DNA from: Gemmatimonadota bacterium
GTDB lineage: Bacteria > Gemmatimonadota > Gemmatimonadetes > Gemmatimonadales > GWC2-71-9
Length of the DNA: 13,665 nucleotides
Direction: 5' to 3'
Assembly: GCA_003221085.1 (NCBI GenBank)
Contig: QHUD01000106.1
Location: forward strand, 1-13,665
The notes beneath the pieces are model-generated. The model was given only the letters and a program-made list of their open reading frames with translations. It did not search any database and was not told the origin of the DNA. The position numbers and the translations under genes were made by a program. Below are positions 6,723-13,063 of this stretch, piece after piece (position 1 is the stretch's first letter; every line of letters starts with the position of its first letter).

Positions 6723-8077
6723 TGCGCCCCCCCACCCGCCGCGGGCTTCACGATGATCACGACCGCGTTCGCCGGATCGAGGTACTTGGCTGCCACGCGG
6801 CGGACATCGGCCGCGGTCACGGCGAGGACGCGCTCCAAATCGCCGTTGATCTCGGCCAAGGACGCATGGAACATGTCGTAGTGATGCAGCTCTTCGGCCT
6901 TCCCGAGCGTGGTCTCGCGGTTGTGGACGAAGCCCGCGCGGAAGGTGTTCTTCGCCTTGGTCAACTCGTCGTCCGTGACGCCGGCTACTCGAATGCTGTC
7001 CAGCTGGGCGGTGACGATAGTGTCCAGCTTGGACGGGTCCACGCCCTGGTTGGCGATCGCGAGCACGAGCAATACCCCGGGCCCGCGCCGCGAATCGTAG
7101 GGGTTGAGGACCACCTGGGTGCCGAGAGCGGCCTGCGCCCGCCGCACGACCGCCACGTTCAGGCGCGAGCTCTCACCCTGGCCGAGGATGACGTTCAGCA
7201 GCTCGAGGGCGCGCGTGTCCGGGTCGGCGTGGGCCGGCGCGCGATAAATCCGGAGCACCGCCGGCAAATTGGCGTGCGCATCGGTCACCTCGCGCCGCCG
7301 GAGGCCCGATGAGAGACGCACGGTGCAGCTTACGCGGGGTGGCTCGGCGTGGCGCGGAATCTCGCTGAAGTACTGATTCACGTACCGCCGCAGCTCGAGG
7401 GGCTTGAAGTCGCCCACCACGACCAGCGTGGCGTTGTTGGGGGCGTAATAGGTGTCGAAGAAGGCCCGGACGTCGGCGAGCTGTGCGGCATTGAGGTCCT
7501 CCATGGACCCGATGACGGTGTGCGCGTAGGCGAAGCATCCCGCGCTGTCGAACGGCCAGGTCATGCCGTCGATGAACGCGGGCGAATACGGCTGGTTGTC
7601 GACGCGCAGTCGGCGCTCTTCCTTTACGGTCTCCCGCTGGTTATGGAAGTTCTCATCCGTGATGGCGAGGGATCGCATGCGGTCGGCCTCGAGCCAGAGC
7701 GCCAGGTTCAAACGATTCGAGGGTACCGTCTCGAAATAGTTCGTGCGGTCTTCCGCCGTGCTGCCGTTCTCCGAGCCGCCGGCCCGCGAAATCAGCTGGA
7801 AGTGCTCGCCCTTCTTCACGTGCGCCGAGCCCTCGAACATCATGTGCTCGAACAGGTGGGCGAACCCGGAGCGGCCCGGCCGCTCGTTCCGCGAGCCGGT
7901 GTTGTACCACACGTCCACCGACACGATGGGCGTCGAATGATCTTCCGAGTAGATCACGCGCAGACCGTTGGGCAGGGTGAACGCTTCGTACGCGATCTGA
8001 CCGGCCTGGCCGGCCAGCGCGGGAGCGAGCGAGGCGCCGAGCAGCAGGAGGCCTCCGAGCACGGACCGGACGCGCAT
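6719..8077 (-). CDS. M16 family zinc metallopeptidase, catalytic subunit
   Basis: Zinc endopeptidase of the M16B type, 452 residues, probably periplasmic. The signal peptide is MRVRSVLGGLLLLGASLAPALAG. The inverted zinc motif is intact: His74, Glu77 and His78 in GFAHLFEHMMFEGS. The third ligand is a glutamate about 75 residues further on (QRETVKEERR, Glu153 or Glu154). The second domain carries RIYRAPAHADPD, LNVILGQGESSRL and the C-terminal region to residue 445. The ATG at 8077 was chosen because it starts the signal peptide. The frame is open to 8689, but that part lies inside the upstream gene and has a noise-like composition. Only 8 bases separate it from the DUF3108-like gene, and it overlaps the inactive partner's GTG. 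Active plus inactive subunits side by side is a known M16B arrangement. Confidence 0.95.
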   Translation of the reverse strand: MRVRSVLGGLLLLGASLAPALAGQAGQIAYEAFTLPNGLRVIYSEDHSTPIVSVDVWYNTGSRNERPGRSGFAHLFEHMMFEGSAHVKKGEHFQLISRAGGSENGSTAEDRTNYFETVPSNRLNLALWLEADRMRSLAITDENFHNQRETVKEERRLRVDNQPYSPAFIDGMTWPFDSAGCFAYAHTVIGSMEDLNAAQLADVRAFFDTYYAPNNATLVVVGDFKPLELRRYVNQYFSEIPRHAEPPRVSCTVRLSSGLRRREVTDAHANLPAVLRIYRAPAHADPDTRALELLNVILGQGESSRLNVAVVRRAQAALGTQVVLNPYDSRRGPGVLLVLAIANQGVDPSKLDTIVTAQLDSIRVAGVTDDELTKAKNTFRAGFVHNRETTLGKAEELHHYDMFHASLAEINGDLERVLAVTAADVRRVAAKYLDPANAVVIIVKPAAGGGAQ

Positions 8078-8085
8078 GCGACCGC

Positions 8086-8862
8086 TCACTCCGGCGTCGG
8101 AACCACGGGCCCCGAGCGCACCAGCTCGAACGCGAAGGTCCCGTCCAGGGTCTCGCCCTTCACCACGCGCCGGGGCCCGGTGCGGGTCGCGTAAATGCGG
8201 AACCCGCCGCTCCGCACAGGCAGTACGTCGAACCGGCCGGCGGGAACCTCGATCGTGACGGGCACCTCGGCGATGAAGCTCAGCGTCACGAGCGAGTCGT
8301 CGAATTCCTTGTACGCGGGAACGGCGAGTGAATCCCCCGGCCCGGCGTTCGACACGGCCCCCGCGAGAAACACGTAATCCGAGAGCACCGTGCCCGGGGC
8401 AAAGGGTCGGTTCACCGGTACGATCTTCACGCCGCCGCTCTTGGTCCCGATGCGGCGGCGACCGGAGATCTCCCCACGCTTCACCTCCAGATCGTGCTCC
8501 ACCATCGCGGTGTCGCTCCGCGGCGAGTACAGGTCGATGTGGTGAAACGTCGAGATCGGCTCGCCCGTCAGGCGGTTCACCACCACACGCAACCGCTCTT
8601 CCTCGACCGGCCGGAATTCCGACGTCGCCGTATACACCAGCTCCTGGGTCATCTCGAGCGGGCGGATCTCGTACTGCCACACCGCCCACCCCCGTTCCTG
8701 TCCACGCAGGCGAAACACGAACGAGTCGCGCGTCGCCGGGACCTGGGCGATATCGAACCGGAGCGATTGGGGGCTGGGGGGAGGACCAGAAGTCTGAGCG
8801 GTCGCCGCCGGCGCGAGGGCAGGGAGAGGGCTAGCGAGCAGCAGGAAACAGAGCCAGCGCAT
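8086..8862 (-). CDS. Secreted DUF3108-like protein
   Basis: 258 residues with a signal peptide (MRWLCFLLLASPLPALAPAATAQ). The mature part looks all-beta, with alternating hydrophobic strands and no enzyme motif. The C-terminal segment, VEVPAGRFDVLPVRSGG (about 205-220) and GPRRVVKGE (229-237), repeats the pattern found at the end of the M16-like fusion encoded two genes downstream. The two domains therefore appear homologous. DUF3108 proteins are periplasmic or outer-membrane-associated beta proteins of unclear function. The start at 8862 overlaps the end of the preceding amidohydrolase gene by 32 bases, and this is needed to keep the full signal peptide. No strong Shine-Dalgarno is visible, so translational coupling is likely. 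The family assignment is by recall of the domain pattern. Confidence 0.75.
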   Translation of the reverse strand: MRWLCFLLLASPLPALAPAATAQTSGPPPSPQSLRFDIAQVPATRDSFVFRLRGQERGWAVWQYEIRPLEMTQELVYTATSEFRPVEEERLRVVVNRLTGEPISTFHHIDLYSPRSDTAMVEHDLEVKRGEISGRRRIGTKSGGVKIVPVNRPFAPGTVLSDYVFLAGAVSNAGPGDSLAVPAYKEFDDSLVTLSFIAEVPVTIEVPAGRFDVLPVRSGGFRIYATRTGPRRVVKGETLDGTFAFELVRSGPVVPTPE

Positions 8863-9721
8863 TGGTCTCGAGGATCGCCTTCTTGTGCGGGTCGCTGAGC
8901 GGCAGCGCCAGGAACTGGTCGATGTTGATCCGCATGTCCTTCACGCCTGGGCTCGGCCAGTCCGTTCCCCACAGGACCCGATCGGCGAGCTCCGAGAGAC
9001 GCGGAAAGTACTCCAACAAGCGGGCGGGCGGTATCCCGGAAACATCGAGCCACATCCGCCGGTGGCGTCGCAGAACGAAAAACGCCTCCTCCATGTACAG
9101 GGGCCGGCCGCCGTGCGCCATCACGATCCGGAGATCGGGAAAATCGATCGCGACATCGTCGAGGTCCATCGGGTTGCCGTACTTGGAGCGGGCCCCGGGA
9201 AAAATGCTGGTGCCCGTGTGGATCATCACCGGCAGGCCGCGCTCCTCGCACCGCCGGTAGATCTTCCCCAGGGCATCGAGGCCGTTCGTGTACGCATTAG
9301 CGGGCATGCCCTGGTGCGGCGGATGGATCTTGACGAGCCGCGTGCCCAGATCGACCAGGCGGTCCACGTCGCCCGCCGGGTCCTTCGTGAAGCGGGGATG
9401 CACACCGCCGTAGGGCAGGAGTCGCGCCGGATCGGCCTGAGCATACTTCGCGGCGAACGCGTTGCTCGCGTCCGTGAATCCCATCACGTCGGGGGATGGG
9501 TAGTTCACGAGGCCCGCGCGCCACACGCCCGAGCGGTCCATGACCTCGAGCAGCGCGTGGGGGTCGTCCATGACCTGGATCATGAAATCACGATCCGCGT
9601 GCTCGCCGCGCCACATAATCTCGAGCACGCTGGGCTTGAGCTCGCGCCACGGCTGGACGTGGATGTGAACGTCGGTGATGCCGGTCAGTGCCTGGCCGGT
9701 TGCCAGCCGGGGGTGATTCAT
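8831..9721 (-). CDS. Amidohydrolase-2 family metal-dependent hydrolase (TIM barrel)
   Basis: 296-residue cytoplasmic enzyme without a signal peptide, of the amidohydrolase-2 group that includes ACMSD-like decarboxylases and lactone or amide hydrolases. Likely metal and catalytic residues in order are His19 and His21 (TDVHIHVQP), His168 (PVMIHTGTS), His203 (IVMAHGGRP) and Asp254 (LWGTDWPSP). The ATG at 9721 was chosen because the family core starts at ITDVHIH. Upstream in-frame sequence to 9907 is Arg-rich and unlike the family. There is no convincing Shine-Dalgarno before this ATG, so its message may be leaderless. It is the first gene of the six-gene minus-strand unit. The exact substrate cannot be told from the sequence. 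Confidence 0.88.
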   Translation of the reverse strand: MNHPRLATGQALTGITDVHIHVQPWRELKPSVLEIMWRGEHADRDFMIQVMDDPHALLEVMDRSGVWRAGLVNYPSPDVMGFTDASNAFAAKYAQADPARLLPYGGVHPRFTKDPAGDVDRLVDLGTRLVKIHPPHQGMPANAYTNGLDALGKIYRRCEERGLPVMIHTGTSIFPGARSKYGNPMDLDDVAIDFPDLRIVMAHGGRPLYMEEAFFVLRRHRRMWLDVSGIPPARLLEYFPRLSELADRVLWGTDWPSPGVKDMRINIDQFLALPLSDPHKKAILETNALALFPAAR

Positions 9722-9993
9722 GGGGCGCAGAAGGTACCCTGGGACGGGAGTGGGTTCAACTACGCGCTCGTCGGCACGCCGAGCGGTCGCCACACACGGA
9801 GTTGCGCGCACGCGACACGCCCGGAATGTCGTTCCTCTTCGGAACCCAACCCCGAGCCGAACCGCTTGGAGATGCGTGTGCCGGCTGACGTGGCTTGGAC
9901 GCAGCACTGGGTGCGGAACTTGCGCTCGAGCGGTGTCGCGCGACGTGCATCGTTAGCGCCTCAAGAACCCCACAAGATTCGGAGGAGAACCCA
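9722..9993. other. Divergent intergenic region
   Basis: About 270 bases between the divergently transcribed amidohydrolase operon and the BNR lipoprotein gene, so both promoters should lie here. I see no well-matched -35/-10 pair on either strand. A 10-base palindrome GTCGCGCGAC (9935-9944) and a small GTTCC/GGAAC hairpin near 9831-9845 are present, but neither stands out in DNA of this composition. No protein family is recognisable in any frame. Confidence 0.5.
9981..9987 (+). promoter_or_regulatory. Ribosome-binding site GGAGGAG
   Basis: A near-perfect Shine-Dalgarno sequence 6 bases before the ATG at 9994. It fixes the start of the BNR lipoprotein and argues against the longer open frame that begins at 9895. 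Confidence 0.85.
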
Positions 9994-11451
9994 ATGAGGT
10001 CCGAGCTTCGGCTGCGGAACGCGAGCGCCACGATCACGCTGCTCGCCGGCATCGTGCTCATGGCATCCTGCAACGACGGCAGGTCTCCTTGGTCACCCGC
10101 TCCGGCGAGCGGCGTCGACGCGGTCCAGTCGGTTAGCGGCGGACCGTTCGGGTTCGTGAACTTCGAGCTCGGTGCCGCGCCGGGCACGGTGTGCCCGGGC
10201 TCGTCCGGCTGCACCAATGGCGCGGCGGAGCCCCAGATTCGCGCGGACGCGACGGGTAATTTCTACGTCTCCTCGGAGCTCGGCCTTTCCGCCGGCACGC
10301 TCGCGTGGAAGTCCACTGACGGCGGACTCCACTACACGGCACTCCAGTCTCCTAACCAGATCTCTCAGGCGTTCGGCGGACTCGCACCGGGGGGCGGCGA
10401 CACCGACCTCGGCGTCGCCCCGCAGGCCAACGCGAGCGGCGTGGACAACGTCTACGTGGCGAGTCTCAGCCTCGCCAATGTCACGGTGAGCACCAGCCAG
10501 GACGGCGGGAAGACCTGGAGCAAGAACGTCCTGAGCGCCACCATTGCCGGCGACGACCGCGAGTGGATCGCCGCAGATCAGGCGGCCAAAGTCTGCATCT
10601 CGTACCACGACATCGTGACGTTCAACATCGACGTGAACTGCAGCTTCGACGCAGGCGCCAGCTTCACGCAGCTGGGGTCGGCGATCGACGCCGCGCACGC
10701 GTTCCTGTTGGAAGAAAACTCGACGGGCAACCTGACGATCGACCCGAACTCCCACGTCATTTACCAGGTGTTCAGCGGCATCGCGAACGCCACCGAGGCG
10801 GTCCTTCCGGCCAACTTCCACGCCGTCTGGATCGCGATCTCGCGCGACGGGGGCCAGACGTTCACCGACTATACCGTGTATGTGAATCCAAACACCTCGG
10901 CCTCGTACGGGCACCAGTTCATCAACGCGAGCGTGGATCAAGCGGGCACGATTTATGTCGTGTACAACGATAACCACAACCTCTTCTACAGCTTCTCGAC
11001 GAACAGCGGGCTGACCTGGACCGGGCCAATCCAGATAAACCAGCCGCCCTCCGCCACGGCGATCATGCCCTGGAGCGTCGCGTGCGCGCCCGGTCAGCTG
11101 AACGTCGTGTGGTACGGGACGTCGTTCTTCGACGGGTCGCCGCCCGACAACTATCCGGCGTCGGCGGCGTGGTACGTGTACTTCGCGCAAAACCGCAACG
11201 CGGCCACCGTCGGGAGCAAGTTCACGCAAGCCGCGGCCACGCCAATAGTCCACTTCGGTGGAGTATGCGAGGGAGGGATTTCATGCACCGGCAACCGGGA
11301 CCTATTCGACGACTTCGGCATCGCGGTGTCGCCGACGACGGGGGCCGCGTCCATCACCTACAGCGACGACCAGCCCGGAAACGACGGGCGGGATGACCAC
11401 ACCGCCATCGCGACGCAGACGGGGGGTCCCAGGATCTGCGCAGGCCCCTGA
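9994..11451 (+). CDS. BNR/Asp-box beta-propeller lipoprotein (sialidase-like fold)
   Basis: 485-residue exported lipoprotein. The signal sequence (hydrophobic 12-23) ends in a lipobox LMASC with Cys26 as the lipidated residue. At least five Asp-box motifs of the form SxDxGxxW/F follow: STDGGLHY (107-114), SQDGGKTW (168-175), SFDAGASF (217-224), SRDGGQTF (283-290) and STNSGLTW (335-342). These mark a sialidase-type beta-propeller. The arginine triad and the catalytic Tyr/Glu pair of true sialidases cannot be confirmed by eye, so glycosidase activity should not be assumed; many such proteins only bind or scaffold. Several cysteines (67, 73, 201, 216, 364, 425, 431, 482) could form disulfides. 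It is transcribed divergently from the amidohydrolase operon and convergently to the dehydrogenase gene. Confidence 0.85.
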   Translation: MRSELRLRNASATITLLAGIVLMASCNDGRSPWSPAPASGVDAVQSVSGGPFGFVNFELGAAPGTVCPGSSGCTNGAAEPQIRADATGNFYVSSELGLSAGTLAWKSTDGGLHYTALQSPNQISQAFGGLAPGGGDTDLGVAPQANASGVDNVYVASLSLANVTVSTSQDGGKTWSKNVLSATIAGDDREWIAADQAAKVCISYHDIVTFNIDVNCSFDAGASFTQLGSAIDAAHAFLLEENSTGNLTIDPNSHVIYQVFSGIANATEAVLPANFHAVWIAISRDGGQTFTDYTVYVNPNTSASYGHQFINASVDQAGTIYVVYNDNHNLFYSFSTNSGLTWTGPIQINQPPSATAIMPWSVACAPGQLNVVWYGTSFFDGSPPDNYPASAAWYVYFAQNRNAATVGSKFTQAAATPIVHFGGVCEGGISCTGNRDLFDDFGIAVSPTTGAASITYSDDQPGNDGRDDHTAIATQTGGPRICAGP

Positions 11452-11467
11452 GCCCGCAGCGGACTAC

Positions 11468-11502
11468 GAGCGCCTGAGGGATGGGAAGCGCCTCAGGCGC
11501 TC
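11468..11502. terminator. Perfect 12-bp stem-loop between convergent genes
   Basis: GAGCGCCTGAGG (11468-11479) pairs exactly with CCTCAGGCGCTC (11491-11502) around an 11-base loop. It starts 16 bases after the lipoprotein stop codon, and its right arm covers the stop codon of the dehydrogenase gene (11493-11495). Both convergent transcripts would carry it. There is no T tract on either strand, so it is either a non-canonical bidirectional terminator or a 3'-end stabilising hairpin. Confidence 0.6.
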
Positions 11503-12350
11503 CAGCTGTAAAACCCCTTTCCCGTCTTCTTTCCCAGCTCCCCCTTTGCCACTTTGTCGCGCAGGATCTGCGGGGGCGCGAACTGCGGCTCCTCGAGCCG
11601 TTGGTGCAGGTACTCCGCGATCGCGAGCCGGACGTCCAGGCCGACCAGGTCTGTGAGCTTCAGCGGGCCCATCGGATGGTTGTAGCCCAGCTCCATCGCC
11701 TTGTCGATGTCTTCCGCGGACGCCACCCCGCGCTCCAGCATGCGCATCGCTTCGAGGCCGAGGGCCAGACCCAGCCGGCTGGACGCGAAGCCCGGCGAGT
11801 CCTGCACCACGATCGGCTCCTTGCCGAGAGCGCGCGCGATCGCGACGGCGCGCTCCACGGCGGCCGGCGCGGCCCGCGGGTGCGTCACCACTTCGACCAG
11901 CTTCATCGCGTGCACCGGATTGAAGAAATGCATCCCCACGACACGACCGGGCTCCTGCAGGGCGGCCGCGATGTCGGCGACCGAGAGCGACGAGGTGTTG
12001 GTCGCGAGCAGCGCGTCCGCCGGCGCGACCCGCTCGAGCTCGGCGAAGAGCTGCTGCTTCACACCCAGGTGCTCGTGCACCGCCTCGATGACGACGTCGG
12101 CACCCGCCACCGCGGGGGCAAACTCGTGCTCCGCGCGCAGCCGGCCCGCGGCGGCAACGCGGTCCGGCTCCGCGAGCTTGCCGCGCTTCGCGGCCACCGC
12201 GAGCAGATCGTTCAATCGGCCGAGGGCGAGCGGCAGCACCTCGGCCCGGCTATCGGTGAGGCACACCTCGAATCCCGACAGCGCCGCCACGTACGCGATC
12301 CCGTGACCCATCGTCCCGGCGCCGACTACGGTCACCCGGCCCGCGCTCAT
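11493..12350 (-). CDS. 3-hydroxyacyl-CoA dehydrogenase (3-hydroxybutyryl-CoA dehydrogenase type)
   Basis: NAD-dependent oxidation of 3-hydroxyacyl-CoA to 3-oxoacyl-CoA, cytoplasmic, 285 residues, the usual stand-alone length. The Rossmann motif is GAGTMG (10-15). Catalytic positions by spacing to human HAD are Ser120 (TNTSSLS), His141 (GMHFFNP) and Glu153 (KLVEV). The conserved Asn of the usual GFxxNR motif is Ser191 here (SPGFASSRLG), a pattern I associate with a subfamily rather than with a dead enzyme. The C-terminal domain has NHPMGPLKLTDLVGLD and ends GKKTGKGFYSW. The ATG at 12350 overlaps the stop of the phosphodiesterase gene by 4 bases; the preceding bases are G-rich rather than a clear Shine-Dalgarno. 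It is the last gene of the operon, consistent with a role downstream of a ring-opening CoA pathway. Confidence 0.93.
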   Translation of the reverse strand: MSAGRVTVVGAGTMGHGIAYVAALSGFEVCLTDSRAEVLPLALGRLNDLLAVAAKRGKLAEPDRVAAAGRLRAEHEFAPAVAGADVVIEAVHEHLGVKQQLFAELERVAPADALLATNTSSLSVADIAAALQEPGRVVGMHFFNPVHAMKLVEVVTHPRAAPAAVERAVAIARALGKEPIVVQDSPGFASSRLGLALGLEAMRMLERGVASAEDIDKAMELGYNHPMGPLKLTDLVGLDVRLAIAEYLHQRLEEPQFAPPQILRDKVAKGELGKKTGKGFYSWSA

Positions 12351-13063
12351 GCCGCCCCCGCCGCCCCCGCCAGCGCGTCCACGGCCCGACGTCCGAGCTC
12401 GGGCCGGTTCGTGCAGATCCCGTCCACGCGGAGCGCCAGCAACCGCTCCATCTCGGCCGGGTCGTCCACCGTCCACACGATGACCTCCATGTTTGCGTCG
12501 TGCAGCGCGCCGACCAAGGCCCGATCCACCAGGGTCCGCTCCTGCCACAGAATCGTGGCGCCGGCGTCCGCGAGCGCGACGAGCGGTCGCACCGGGTAGG
12601 ACGCGCTCAGTACGCCGCGGCGCAGGGCGGGGAACCGGGCTCCGAGCCGCTGCACGATCCGATGATCGAAGGCATGGATGGCGTAGGCGTCGGGGTTCGG
12701 ACCCCGGCGCAGCGCGTCGAGCAAGCGGTCGTCGAACCGCAAGGGGAGGGACTTCACTTCGACGAACACCCGCAGGCGCGGCCCGATCGCTTCGAGGGTC
12801 TGGGCGAGCGTCGGGATCGGGTCGCCGTTCGCGAGTCGCAGCGCCGCGACCTGTTGCGCGCTGAGCTGCGGGATGGCGCGGCCGGCGATCGTTGCGTCGT
12901 GGTGGACGACGATGGCGCCGTCCGCCGTGGCGTGCACATCCAGCTCCACGCCGTCAGCGCCGAGCAGCGCCGCCGCGCGGAACGCCGCGAGCGAATTCTC
13001 GACCTCGCGCGCCGACGCGCCTCGGTGCGCGACCACGAGCGGCCGCGGGGGGGAGGCACTCAC
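12347..13063 (-). CDS. Glycerophosphodiester phosphodiesterase (GDPD) family protein
   Basis: Hydrolyses glycerophosphodiesters to sn-glycerol-3-phosphate and an alcohol; 238 residues, no signal peptide, so cytoplasmic. Motifs in order: AHRGAS with His13 and Arg14, ENSLAAF (22-28), GVELDVHAT with the metal ligands Glu40 and Asp42, VVHHDATI with catalytic His55, and VEVK (101-104). The end has VWTVDDPAEM and VDGICTNRPEL. The GTG at 13063 is preferred because it forms a GTGA overlap with the stop of the upstream oxygenase gene and sits 10 codons before the first family motif. The frame is open to 13489, but that part is a shadow of the oxygenase gene. A phospholipid-type enzyme between an aromatic-CoA oxygenase-like gene and a hydroxyacyl-CoA dehydrogenase is an odd pairing. 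The C-terminus is alanine-rich. Confidence 0.92.
   Translation of the reverse strand: MSASPPRPLVVAHRGASAREVENSLAAFRAAALLGADGVELDVHATADGAIVVHHDATIAGRAIPQLSAQQVAALRLANGDPIPTLAQTLEAIGPRLRVFVEVKSLPLRFDDRLLDALRRGPNPDAYAIHAFDHRIVQRLGARFPALRRGVLSASYPVRPLVALADAGATILWQERTLVDRALVGALHDANMEVIVWTVDDPAEMERLLALRVDGICTNRPELGRRAVDALAGAAGAA

Noticed and set aside
8078..8689. N-terminal extension of the catalytic M16 gene
   Set aside because: The extra 204 codons lie within the DUF3108-like gene, have noise-like composition and would bury the clear signal peptide that starts at 8077.
9935..9944. GTCGCGCGAC palindrome as an operator
   Set aside because: Ten-base palindromes of this composition are common in such DNA, and there is no second copy or adjacent promoter to support regulation.
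9895..9993. N-terminal extension of the BNR lipoprotein
   Set aside because: The GGAGGAG site 6 bases before 9994 and the lipoprotein signal that follows fix the start there.
8885..9997. 370-codon open frame on the plus strand
   Set aside because: It is antisense to the amidohydrolase-2 gene and lacks motifs; the real plus-strand gene begins at 9994 with a strong ribosome-binding site.
11481..12599. 372-codon open frame on the plus strand
   Set aside because: It mirrors the dehydrogenase and phosphodiesterase genes, whose catalytic motifs are intact on the minus strand.
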